Assembly: GCA_018302335.1 (NCBI GenBank)
Contig: JAGVZT010000023.1
Span: 1 to 40,997 of the forward strand
Reading direction: 5' to 3'
From: Candidatus Woesearchaeota archaeon
Lineage (GTDB): Archaea > Nanobdellota > Nanobdellia > Woesearchaeales > JAGVZT01
DNA length: 40,997 nucleotides
Position numbers and translations under genes: made by a program
The notes under the pieces: model-generated
Seen by the model: the letters and a program-made list of their open reading frames with translations, nothing else
What the model was told of the DNA's origin: nothing
Databases searched by the model: none
Part shown: positions 1 through 8,707 of the stretch, piece after piece
Position numbering within the stretch: the first letter of the stretch is position 1
Layout of the letters: every line of letters begins with the position of its first letter

Positions 1-641
1 ACGAGCGGCTCGACATAGAAGGGTCCGAGGGCATCATAACCGCAGAGGAGAGTGCCGAGCCTGTCCCCCCACATGTCAGCGGCGAACTTGATGCGCTGGC
101 ATTCCTCGGAAGTGGCCCAGGCCTTGGGGTCGAGCCTCGCGGTGAGCCCCGCTCCGTCCACGTGCGCCGCGAGTTCCCGGGCGAGCGCATAGGCCCGTGG
201 AACCTCCTGGTACACCTCGAAGCGGAACTGCGGCTCTCTTCCCCTCGCATGGTAAAGCTTCACTGCCAGGAGCTCCGGGTGGATGCGCATCCCGTCCCAG
301 ACCACCGGTCCGGATGCCAAATCCGGAAGCGAGGTCTTGAGGCCCTCATACAGGGATGACAATCTCTCCTTCTTCTCCCTGGCCTGACGATACCTTCCGC
401 TGAACCTGCTGGGGTCCGCCCACCGGGTTGCCTCCTCGATGGTCTTCTCCCAACCCACGAGGACGGTGCGCACCGCGAGCTCCAACGTGTCGCCCGCGGC
501 CGGAAGGTACAGTTCGTACGAGCCGCGCTCTTGGCGCAGTGTGCAGTCCGGGGATTCGAGCAGCTCCTGGAGAACCTTCTCGCTCTTCTTCGCTTTCTGC
601 TCACTCACCTTGGGCTCTTTGACATTATCGATGATGGACAT
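1..641 (-). CDS. Hypothetical protein, partial (runs off left edge)
   Basis: My minus-strand translation from ATG at 641 (MSIIDNVKEPKVSEQKAKKSEKVLQELLESPDCTLRQERGSYELYLPAAGD...) is open to position 1. It is missing from the ORF track because no stop lies in the window. Confidence 0.75.
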   Translation of the reverse strand, partial: MSIIDNVKEPKVSEQKAKKSEKVLQELLESPDCTLRQERGSYELYLPAAGDTLELAVRTVLVGWEKTIEEATRWADPSRFSGRYRQAREKKERLSSLYEGLKTSLPDLASGPVVWDGMRIHPELLAVKLYHARGREPQFRFEVYQEVPRAYALARELAAHVDGAGLTARLDPKAWATSEECQRIKFAADMWGDRLGTLLCGYDALGPFYVEPL

Positions 642-696
642 AGGGTCACCTCAAGAGTCACTACTTCAGAAAAGAGATTATCAACGATTAATAAAT

Positions 697-3096
697 CTAG
701 TGCCTCATCCCGGCGGGAACGACCTTGCGGTACACATCCTCAGGGGCTCTCTTCTCGCCGTCCACGGTGAGCAGCAGCCCGACCGTGATGTCGAAGAGCC
801 GCTCATTCTCCTGCAGATAGGGCAGGATGAGCTTCCAGTCCTCTGCAGTGAAAGGAGCGAATTTCCCTCCGTTGAGCTGGCTCTCCTCCACCTTGCGCTG
901 CGGGTCCCGCACATAAATAGCGCCTCCTGATGCGAGCGAGAGCAGATTGCCCCCTGGATACGGCGTCTCGAGCTCCTCGATGCCGCGCTCAGCGGAAATT
1001 CCGTTGAGCACCACGAATCCCCCGCCTTTCAGCGGGTCGCCGGCCATGAAACTCTCTGCAAGGTAATCGAGACAGGTTCCGTTGATGACCACGCGGGGCT
1101 TTCCCACGGCGTTGATGAGCGGCCTGCCTGCGCAGTTCCCGCGGATGAAAATCTCGCCTCCCTTGGCGGCATAGCCCATGGTCTGCCCCACGTCCCCGTG
1201 GATGACCACCTTGCCGGACTTGAGGATCTGGCAGAGCTGGTCCTGGCCCGCGCCGTGCACGTGCACCTCCGCGCCGTCGAGCCCGGAGCCGAGATAATCG
1301 CCAGGGTTGCCGTAGCAGTCGACCCGCAGCGCGCTCTCGGGACCTAGACCGCTGCCGATGAAGCGATGGCCCCGGAGATGGTAGAGCAGCAAGCGCTTCC
1401 ATCCCATCCGGGACGCCTTGACCACGAAGCGCGCCGCGCTTTCCGGTCCCTCGACAGGAAAATCCTGGCAATCGACGGCAAGGGCCTCGCCGGGCTTCGG
1501 TAGCTTTCTCTGCGTCGCCCAGCTGCAGCGCGGCAAGCCTGAGAGCGCCTTGACCAGCGCCTCGTCCAGCACGTCGAGCAGCGCGCTCCTTGGCTCCTTC
1601 GAGGGATAGCGCAGGTTCATGAGCCCGGTCAGCGCCTCCACCGCAGCGAGCTTGTCCTTTCCTGCGGCGATGCCGAGGGCGTGCTTGCGGAACGCAGCGA
1701 GGTCCATGGCCGCAATCCTGCCGCTGTCCGCATTGTGGATATCATACGGTATGGCGGCCGAGTCTGGATGCTGTACCTTTATTTCGCGCCCGAACTTGTC
1801 CGCGCAGCGCAGCTCCCTCGTCGCGCGGTCCACGGTGAACACGAAGGCTCCGCCGTCGGTGTGCGAGCCGCCGCGGGCATTCCAGTAGCGGTCCGCGCGG
1901 GACGATGCGGCCTTTCCATCCTCGTGGAGGGAGCCGAGCATGGCGTCAATGGCCTGGCGCTCCGATGCGATGAGCCCCAGTTCCTTGCCCTGGAGCGCGA
2001 AGACCTGGGGGCGCAGCATGGAGGTGTCGGTGATGCCTATCAGCTCATAGCCGGAACTCTGAGGAGCGTTGGCCGCGATGATGAAGAACCACGGGCCGTC
2101 CGGCGAGCTCGGGAGGTGCACCGTCTGAATCTCCCGGTAGATGCGCTGCTTCTCCGGTGGCAGCAGGTGGAAGTCCCGTTCGGTCGTGGGGGCGAGGGCC
2201 TCGATGAGGTATTCCAGCGGGTAGCCATATGTTCTGCGCAGGACATCGAAGAGCAGCGCCGCGACCTCCGTGTCGGTGAGGAAGAGGGGCGTGATGCCGC
2301 GCTCCGCGAGGTACGCCACCGTGCTGCTGTAATTGGAGAAGTCGCCGTTGTGCACCAGGGCGTCGTGCAGTCCGATGAAGGGATGAGCGCCACCAGGATG
2401 CCACACGGCTCCTTTGGTGGGATAACGGTGGTGGCCTATCCAGACATGGGCGCGCAGGTTCTCCAGCTTGTAGCAGGGGATGACGTCGTCGCCATACCCG
2501 ACAAGCTTGAAGACCACGAGGTTCTTCGCATGAGACAGCACGAAGGCGCGCTTCTCCTGGAGCGAAGAGTAGAACGCGCTGTTGAGCAGATAGGTGTTCT
2601 GGTAGACGAACTCGTCCTCTGCGGCATCCCGGGTCAGCGCAGCAAGATGATGCTTCGCGATGAACGATTCCAGCTCGGCCGGAAGGGCACGCACGAAATA
2701 CTGCACCACTTTCGGAGGCGGGACCTCAAGGCCGAGCTTCCGATAATCGCGCATCGCGACCTCGCGCCCCTTGTCCACGCGGAAGCGCGGGGTGATGAAG
2801 CGGGACTCCACCTCATCTCTCGCCGAAGGGTCGAGGTACGCGACCTGCAGGATGTAATCCTCCTCCAGGACCCTTGCGGAGACGCCGAGTTGCCTTGCAT
2901 CAAGCCCTGCTGCGGCGATGCCTCCCCCTTTTCCGTTGCCGCGGTTCTTCATCTGCCGCAGCGCGGTGAGGAGGTACTTTCCCTCGAGCTGTTTCGCGCT
3001 CGCCGCACCGATGACCCCGCAGCCGCCCTCGTCCTCGCTCCGCTGCGGGACAGCGCCCTGAGGGAGAAGTCTCCTGGCCGCGGTGAGGGGGTTCAT
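697..3096 (-). CDS. Glutamate synthase, class II glutamine amidotransferase domain fused to GXGXG domain
   Basis: GCGVIGA GATase-II start, IGHHRYPTKGAVWHPGGAHPF and LVHNGDFSNY motifs; C-terminal GXGXG-type repeats (GNPGDYLGSGLDGAEVHVHG, GDVGQTMGYAAKGGEIFIRGNCAGR). Start taken at MNPLTAARR, overlapping the upstream stop by ATGA. Confidence 0.88.
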   Translation of the reverse strand: MNPLTAARRLLPQGAVPQRSEDEGGCGVIGAASAKQLEGKYLLTALRQMKNRGNGKGGGIAAAGLDARQLGVSARVLEEDYILQVAYLDPSARDEVESRFITPRFRVDKGREVAMRDYRKLGLEVPPPKVVQYFVRALPAELESFIAKHHLAALTRDAAEDEFVYQNTYLLNSAFYSSLQEKRAFVLSHAKNLVVFKLVGYGDDVIPCYKLENLRAHVWIGHHRYPTKGAVWHPGGAHPFIGLHDALVHNGDFSNYSSTVAYLAERGITPLFLTDTEVAALLFDVLRRTYGYPLEYLIEALAPTTERDFHLLPPEKQRIYREIQTVHLPSSPDGPWFFIIAANAPQSSGYELIGITDTSMLRPQVFALQGKELGLIASERQAIDAMLGSLHEDGKAASSRADRYWNARGGSHTDGGAFVFTVDRATRELRCADKFGREIKVQHPDSAAIPYDIHNADSGRIAAMDLAAFRKHALGIAAGKDKLAAVEALTGLMNLRYPSKEPRSALLDVLDEALVKALSGLPRCSWATQRKLPKPGEALAVDCQDFPVEGPESAARFVVKASRMGWKRLLLYHLRGHRFIGSGLGPESALRVDCYGNPGDYLGSGLDGAEVHVHGAGQDQLCQILKSGKVVIHGDVGQTMGYAAKGGEIFIRGNCAGRPLINAVGKPRVVINGTCLDYLAESFMAGDPLKGGGFVVLNGISAERGIEELETPYPGGNLLSLASGGAIYVRDPQRKVEESQLNGGKFAPFTAEDWKLILPYLQENERLFDITVGLLLTVDGEKRAPEDVYRKVVPAGMRH

Positions 3097-4346
3097 CGTC
3101 GGTACACCAGCAGGTCCTTCCTTCCGCGCAGTTCCTGCACGCTCTTCAGTCCGAGGGAGGCGAGCAGCTCGCGCAGTTGCGCCGCCCACGAGGAGTAGAG
3201 ATTGAGCAGGCGCCTCGCGCCCCACTCGGGCTGGATGAACTGCCCGAGAAGCTCGTCGGTGGTGCAGATGCCAATCTGGCAGCCCCTGCCGCGCTCACAG
3301 TTCCCGCAGTGCGTGCAGCCGACCGCGATGGTCTCTGCGGTGCCGATGACGCAGCCGTCGGCGCCCAGGGCGATGGCCTTCGCGACATCGTACGCGGTGC
3401 GGATGCCACCGCTCGCGATGAGGGTCACCTTGTCTCGTACTCCCTCGCTGGAGAGGTACCTGTGCACGCGGGGGATGGCGAGCTCGATGGGCATGGCGAT
3501 GTTCTTCTTCGCAATCTCCGGCGCAGCGCCCGTCCCCCCGTAGCCGCCGTCGATGTGGATGATGTGCGCGCCCGCGTCGTAGGAGCCGATGGCGACCATC
3601 TCCACGTCAATGGGTGTCGAGACCTTGACCGAGACCAGCACTCCGGGATGCACGGTCTTGACCCAGTCGACGTGCTTCTTGTGGTCCTCGACGGAGTAGA
3701 CGCTGTGGAACGGGAACGGCGAGTAGAGGCTGGTCTTCTCCGCGGACTCGCGCATCCGCGCGACCTCTGCGGTGACCTTGTCCGCCAGCAGATGCCCTCC
3801 CAGTCCGGGCTTCGCGCCCTGGGCGTACTTGAACTCCATCACCCGGCAGCTCTGGATGGTCTCCTCGCTGACCCCGAACATCCCGGTGGCGACCTGGGTG
3901 ATGACGTGGTCCTTGTAGGGCAGGAGTTCAGATGGATACCCTCCCTCGCCTGTTGAGGTGAGGGTGCCTGCTGCCTTCGCAGCCATCGCGCGGGAGAGCA
4001 TGAAATTCAGACTCACGCTCCCGAGGGACATGCCTCCGCCGTACCACGGAAGGGAAAGCGTGACCTGGCCGCTGTCCCTGCGGTTGAGCGGGATGGAAAG
4101 GGACACCTGCTCGGCCGCGATGCCTGACGAGCTCAACTTGAAGTCGAGCCTGTCGAAGCCTCCGCCCGAGGCGCCTATGCGATGCTCGATGTTCTCCGGA
4201 GACTTGCCCGTGAGAGCCTGCCACCACGTCGCGAGAATCAGCTCCTTGGTCCAGCGCAGGTCGCCCAGCGCGCTGTCCTGCGGAAGGCCGAGCTGCGGCA
4301 GCAGCTCGATACCTCTGCGGATGTGCGCGCGGTGCTTCTCCGCCAT
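3093..4346 (-). CDS. gltB: Glutamate synthase FMN/Fe-S (GltB-like) domain protein
   Basis: GGMSLGSVS, GEGGYPSELLPY, HIIHIDGGYGGTGAAPEIAKKN, ASGGIRTAYDVAKAIALGADGCVIGTA and CTHCGNCERGRGCQIGICTT motifs. Start chosen at MAEKHRAHIRRG. Confidence 0.88.
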   Translation of the reverse strand: MAEKHRAHIRRGIELLPQLGLPQDSALGDLRWTKELILATWWQALTGKSPENIEHRIGASGGGFDRLDFKLSSSGIAAEQVSLSIPLNRRDSGQVTLSLPWYGGGMSLGSVSLNFMLSRAMAAKAAGTLTSTGEGGYPSELLPYKDHVITQVATGMFGVSEETIQSCRVMEFKYAQGAKPGLGGHLLADKVTAEVARMRESAEKTSLYSPFPFHSVYSVEDHKKHVDWVKTVHPGVLVSVKVSTPIDVEMVAIGSYDAGAHIIHIDGGYGGTGAAPEIAKKNIAMPIELAIPRVHRYLSSEGVRDKVTLIASGGIRTAYDVAKAIALGADGCVIGTAETIAVGCTHCGNCERGRGCQIGICTTDELLGQFIQPEWGARRLLNLYSSWAAQLRELLASLGLKSVQELRGRKDLLVYRR

Positions 4347-4350
4347 CAGC

Positions 4351-5745
4351 TCAATAGCCCTGGATGTCACCGAATGCCTCCCGTTCCAGCTCGTCCGCGA
4401 AGAGCGCCCTGCCGACATTGCCGCGCAGCCGTCTCGCCTCTCTGACTCCCATCGCGCTCATCATCTCGATGAGCTGGTGGTGCCAGCTCGTCATGAGATT
4501 GAGAATGCGTCGGGTGCCCCATTCCACCGGGATGCGATGCCTCTGGATGGCGCTGCGCTCGGGGAAGCGGCACTCCCCCAGGAAGCGGGCCTGCAGCGCG
4601 ACCAGCAGCGCGGTATCCAGCGCGACAGCATCGGCGCCGCAGAGCAGTGCCTTCGGGATGTGCTCCGCGAGGATGATGCCTCCGCTCGCGATGAGGGTGA
4701 CCTCGTTCCGGATGCCCTCCTGCACGAGACGTTGATGGACATCGAGGAGGGCATCCTTGAGATGGCGTTCCGTGCTCTCGAAGGTGCGGCCGTGGTAGTC
4801 CGCGCAGAGATGGAGGAAATCCGCGGTGCGGGACAGCTCCACAGCCCTTTCCACAAAGCCTTCTTTCGTGGGAAGCCGCACCCCTAGGGGTCCGGAGAAG
4901 AGTTTCCGTGCCTCCTGCAGCAGCGCAGCGTCCTCCAGCTCGATGGCCGCGCAGCGCTGCGCCGCGCGAACGCTGTCCAGGTCGCCTGCGAGAGCGATGC
5001 AGCGCGCTTCCTTCTGCACATAGCGGCCGACAAAGAGTGTTCCTACGTTCCCGGCCGCAGTCCTGATGCTTTCCGTGATGTCGGCGTTGCTCACCTGCTC
5101 GGGCAGCGCATCGAAGATGATGGGGATAGGTATCTCCACGGTTCTTGAGCTGGTGATGAGGTCGCCGCTGGCATCGAACTCCAGATGGCTTGCGCGCCTG
5201 CCGATATCCACCGAGGTGGAGATGTATTCCCTGCCGTAGACTCCGTCCCGCGTCGGGCGCACGATCTCGGACATGTCGGTCCACATGGCATCCCAGCCCT
5301 CGCCACGGAAGGCGCCCTTGTAGCCCATGCCGCGCACAGGGACCTTCCCGGTGTGCGCCTCGTACAGCACCGTGGACAGAGGCGTTGAGCCGGTCGCGGC
5401 CGTGGGCGTCCAGTAGCTGTCCCCCTGCTCGGCGAACGCGGGGTTGCGTACCACCGAGCAGACCTCGGGATGCTCCTGCACGCAGCGCATGCAGCCGGTG
5501 CACTTCTCCACGCGCGGCGAGAATCCACCGAACGGCCCGGAGAAGACGCCGTAGATGCATGGCCTGCTGAGCAGTGCCTCCCGGTGTGCGCTGCCGAGGA
5601 GCTTGCGGTTGTACCCGAGAGCTTCCTTGAGAATGAGCCTCGCGAGGCCAGGCTTGCTGACCTTCGGAAGGAACGGCCCAGGCTGGGGGAAGAGCGGAGG
5701 AGTCTCCTCCGCACGCAGGCGAAACATTCGGTAGGTGCTCCCCAT
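4351..5745 (-). CDS. Divergent GltB-like FMN-domain paralog with N-terminal Cys cluster
   Basis: C-terminal half parallels the downstream GltB (NEVTLIASGGIILAEHIPKALLCGADAVALDTALL; EWGTRRILNLMTSWHHQL). N-terminal CTGCMRCVQEHPEVC resembles a 4Fe-4S motif. TATA-like tataaata on the minus strand about 25 nt upstream. Confidence 0.75.
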   Translation of the reverse strand: MGSTYRMFRLRAEETPPLFPQPGPFLPKVSKPGLARLILKEALGYNRKLLGSAHREALLSRPCIYGVFSGPFGGFSPRVEKCTGCMRCVQEHPEVCSVVRNPAFAEQGDSYWTPTAATGSTPLSTVLYEAHTGKVPVRGMGYKGAFRGEGWDAMWTDMSEIVRPTRDGVYGREYISTSVDIGRRASHLEFDASGDLITSSRTVEIPIPIIFDALPEQVSNADITESIRTAAGNVGTLFVGRYVQKEARCIALAGDLDSVRAAQRCAAIELEDAALLQEARKLFSGPLGVRLPTKEGFVERAVELSRTADFLHLCADYHGRTFESTERHLKDALLDVHQRLVQEGIRNEVTLIASGGIILAEHIPKALLCGADAVALDTALLVALQARFLGECRFPERSAIQRHRIPVEWGTRRILNLMTSWHHQLIEMMSAMGVREARRLRGNVGRALFADELEREAFGDIQGY

Positions 5746-5949
5746 ACCTTACTAGGGATTCATGGGGTATTTATAGGTTATGATGAACAAATGCACTCAA
5801 AAAAAGGATAATAGTAATCTTCTGTCCAATCCGCTACCTTTCCTGCAGCGCGACCGATACGGATGTTTGGATGCATTCCAGCACAGGCATTCTTCCTCTT
5901 ACGAAAAAGATTTATGAACCTGTGGGCTTTCTGTACGCAGGGGGAACGG

Positions 5950-6843
5950 ATGACCACTGTCATCGCAGTAACAGGGATTGACCCGGACACCGGGAAGCCC
6001 TATACTATTCTCGCTTCTGACACCCAGGGCACCCTGACAGGATACGAGGTGGTGGAGGAATGGGGCAGGCGCGGGGTGCAGCGCTACGCGCGCCCGGTGA
6101 ACCAGAAGCAGGAGTTCTCGAAGCTCCGTGCTCCGGAGGGCATGCATTATGCCATCGGCTTCGCGGGCGCGGCGCCGGGCCAGCTGGCGGTCCGCGACCC
6201 CTCCGAATTCGACAATGTCCCGATGTACCCCTGGGAGCGCAAGGCCCTCTACCGCTCCGCGGGAGAGGCGAAGGACCTCGTGGAGCGCTGCAGGCAGCTC
6301 CTTGGAGAAAAGCCTGTTCCGCAGAGAGAACGCCAGGGTTTCGAGGATGCTCTCTATGCTGACCTCGATGGCAAAGGCGGCTCCTCCCTCGTGGACCGGC
6401 TGAACAGGCTCCAGCGCTCGGTCGCGGGGGACGAGGGCTCGACGGTCTACCTGCTCGCACGGGATTTTGGGGATTCGCACGCGCTGTATTACCTGGACCG
6501 CAACGGCAAGGCAAAGCGCATCGACGCGCAGGGTGCCGGCGCCGCGATTGGCTCCGGAGAGCGGGTCGCCGTGGAGTACATCCAGCAGGAGGGAGGCGCG
6601 CTGCTCGGCCAGCACAAGGGGCGCAAGGTCCTGTTCGCGAAGCCCGAGGACGCGCTCCGCCTCGTGGTCGGAGCGGTACGCGCCGCGACGGAGAAGGACC
6701 TCTTCAGCAGCGGCCTTGACGTGGTGGTGATGTCCGATGGGAAGCGGGTCTCCTATCGGAAAGACATCGAGCAGTGGACGGACGACTTCCGCCGCACGCT
6801 TGGTGAGAGCCTCGAGAAGCTCGTCGAGAAGGAGACGAGCTAG
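5950..6843 (+). CDS. Proteasome-beta-like Ntn hydrolase, paralog 1
   Basis: MTTVIAVTGIDPDTGKPYTILASDTQGT (Thr after Met, Asp in ASDTQ), GMHYAIGFAG, STVYLLARDFGDSHALYYLDRNGK, AIGSGERVAVEYIQQE, PEDALRLVVGAVRAATEKDLFSSGLDVVVMSDGKRV. These follow the order of proteasome beta motifs. Start set at the Met immediately before TT. Confidence 0.75.
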   Translation: MTTVIAVTGIDPDTGKPYTILASDTQGTLTGYEVVEEWGRRGVQRYARPVNQKQEFSKLRAPEGMHYAIGFAGAAPGQLAVRDPSEFDNVPMYPWERKALYRSAGEAKDLVERCRQLLGEKPVPQRERQGFEDALYADLDGKGGSSLVDRLNRLQRSVAGDEGSTVYLLARDFGDSHALYYLDRNGKAKRIDAQGAGAAIGSGERVAVEYIQQEGGALLGQHKGRKVLFAKPEDALRLVVGAVRAATEKDLFSSGLDVVVMSDGKRVSYRKDIEQWTDDFRRTLGESLEKLVEKETS

Positions 6844-6873
6844 CGCATCCTACGGACTCGTATCCTGAATTCC

Positions 6874-6941
6874 TCGGCCGCGATGCCTAGGATATCCGGC
6901 GGTCTGGCCGGTATGCCGACGATTCCTCCCAGCGCGGCTGA
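6874..6941. repeat. Palindromic intergenic element, copy A
   Basis: tcggccgcgatgcctaggatatccggcggtctggccggtatgccgacgattcctcccagcgcggctga; imperfect terminal inverted repeats and alignment to copies B, C, D and H. Confidence 0.75.
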
Positions 6942-6977
6942 CCCTGTGCACGAGCATACGGGCTCTGCACGGAAATG

Positions 6978-6985
6978 TTTAAATA
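6978..6985 (+). promoter_or_regulatory. Archaeal TATA box for the ORF at 7002
   Basis: TTTAAATA about 20-25 nt upstream of ATG 7002, consistent with a leaderless mRNA. Confidence 0.6.
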
Positions 6986-7001
6986 GTAGTATCACTAATA
7001 A

Positions 7002-7862
7002 ATGACAAAAATGACAACAATATTCTCCCTCACCGCACGGGACCCGAAGAGCGGCAAGCCCTATACCCTGCTCGGGACTGACCGGCAGAGCACGAGCGGG
7101 GGTATCAAGGAGTCCGTCGACAAGATTCATCTCCCGGAAGGGATGCGCTATGCGGTGGCGGCCACAGGGCGCAGGCCGCAGTACTTTGGCGACGAGTTGG
7201 GCCTGAAGTATATTGCATACCTGTACGATATGCGTGGGCCGTCCGAGAACATTGGATTCTCTCCTGCCGATGTCCCGCAGCTGATTGAGGCTCGCAAATG
7301 GCTGCTCACCGCGGAGAAGCCGGTGCGCGCGGAGCTTCGGCAGCGCGGCCAGGAGACGCTTCTGCGGTTGCTGGAGGGAGGTCACTGCGCCCTGGTTGAG
7401 CAGCTCAACGCCTTGCAGGCTCACCTGGAGGGTGACGACAAGGCGGTGACCTCCTACCTCATCGCGGACGGTGATGATTCTCGCCACACGGTGTATCGCG
7501 TGCGGCCGGACGGAGAGGTCGAGAGCGCGCACGCAGGCCCGCTGGCCATGGGCTCCGGCGGGCCATTCGTGGAGGACTATCTCCAGGACGAATGCGCGCG
7601 CCTGGGGAAATCCTATGACCCGCAGAGAGGATGGGACGTCTGGATGCGGCCGGAAGAGGCGGTGGGCATCGTCCTCTCGGCGGTGGGAGACGCCACTTCG
7701 CGCGACCTCTACAGCAGCGGCCTCGACCTCGTGATGCTGCACGACGGCAGGCGGATGCGCTTCACCGACGACATTGATGCGGTCGCGGCGCAGTACGAAA
7801 GCGTCCTGCGAGAGACGTTGGAGCAGCGCGTCGCGCGCGCGCTGGCGGTGAAAAGGTCATGA
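7002..7862 (+). CDS. Proteasome-beta-like Ntn hydrolase, paralog 2
   Basis: M(TKM)TTIFSLTARDPKSGKPYTLLGTDRQST, VDKIHLPEGMRYAVAATG, SYLIADGDDSRHTVYRVRPDGEV, AMGSGGPFVEDYLQDE, EEAVGIVLSAVGDATSRDLYSSGLDLVML. TATA TTTAAATA about 22 nt upstream. Start could be 7002 or 7011. Confidence 0.8.
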   Translation: MTKMTTIFSLTARDPKSGKPYTLLGTDRQSTSGGIKESVDKIHLPEGMRYAVAATGRRPQYFGDELGLKYIAYLYDMRGPSENIGFSPADVPQLIEARKWLLTAEKPVRAELRQRGQETLLRLLEGGHCALVEQLNALQAHLEGDDKAVTSYLIADGDDSRHTVYRVRPDGEVESAHAGPLAMGSGGPFVEDYLQDECARLGKSYDPQRGWDVWMRPEEAVGIVLSAVGDATSRDLYSSGLDLVMLHDGRRMRFTDDIDAVAAQYESVLRETLEQRVARALAVKRS

Positions 7863-8707
7863 CCACGCTCATCGGCATCCAGGGACATGATTCGCGCTTG
7901 GGCACTCCGTATGCGCTGCTCGCTGCTGATACGCGTGTGTCGCACTGGAGGATGGGTCCTCTGCATGACGACAAGGACAAACTCATCATGCCCGCCGACG
8001 AGCGGATTGCTCTCGCGCAGGCAGGGACGGACCTGCGTTCGCTCGCCCTTTCAGTCGAGCGAGGGCTCCTTGGCACACCGGAATGGACAGGTCCGTGCTC
8101 CAGCGATGCTGCGCCGTGGGACTGCACGCAGGGGAGCCACGGGGAGGCAGAGTGCAGTGCGTGGGAGGACTTGGTCAGCTCGATGCAGGCCGAGAGAAGG
8201 CCTGACTTCCTGACTGCGCTCGGCGCGACCGCGGGGATATACCGGAGCCTCATACGAGAGCCTGACTCCTGTTCTGCCGCGAGGGCGATGCTGTCGCTCG
8301 GCGGCGCCACGAGGGAGATGAACGATTACCTTATCCCCTTCGGATGGTGCGTCGAGTTCATCGTCGGCGTGCAGACCCCTGGCAGCGCTGGACTGGCGCG
8401 GGCCGGCTCAGAGGGGTTGAGAGCAGTGCAAGAGTGGCGTGTGACTGAAGGAAGCGGTTGTGCGCACGCGAGAATGTTCCTCTCTGGCAAGCAATCCTCG
8501 TCCCTTGAGGAGGCTGTTTCCCTCTCGCTCGGCGCCTTGGAGGCCGCTACGAGTGCAGATCCCCACACCTCACCGTGGGCGCAATTCGCAATTCTCGTTC
8601 CAGGGAAACGAATCCGCCTTACGGATCGATATGCGGCAGGCTACTCGCCGGAGGGGCAGTCCGATGCCATCCGTGCGTACCAGGACTGCCTCGCCGTCCT
8701 CCGCTAG
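7859..8707 (+). CDS. Proteasome-beta-like Ntn hydrolase, paralog 3 (most divergent)
   Basis: MTTLIGIQGHDSRLGTPYALLAADTRVS, KDKLIMPADERIALAQAGTDLRSLA, EGSGCAHARMFL, LEEAVSLSLGALEAATSAD. ATGA overlap with paralog 2. Confidence 0.68.
   Translation: MTTLIGIQGHDSRLGTPYALLAADTRVSHWRMGPLHDDKDKLIMPADERIALAQAGTDLRSLALSVERGLLGTPEWTGPCSSDAAPWDCTQGSHGEAECSAWEDLVSSMQAERRPDFLTALGATAGIYRSLIREPDSCSAARAMLSLGGATREMNDYLIPFGWCVEFIVGVQTPGSAGLARAGSEGLRAVQEWRVTEGSGCAHARMFLSGKQSSSLEEAVSLSLGALEAATSADPHTSPWAQFAILVPGKRIRLTDRYAAGYSPEGQSDAIRAYQDCLAVLR

Noticed and set aside
1681-3198. Long plus-strand ORF (505 aa) antisense to the glutamate synthase GATase gene
   Set aside because: Composition typical of a high-GC shadow frame (Arg/Val/Asp/His-rich, no recognisable motif); the opposite strand is clearly coding.
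4367-5560. 397-aa minus-strand ORF overlapping the divergent GltB paralog in another frame
   Set aside because: Out-of-frame Arg/His-rich translation of the same gene.
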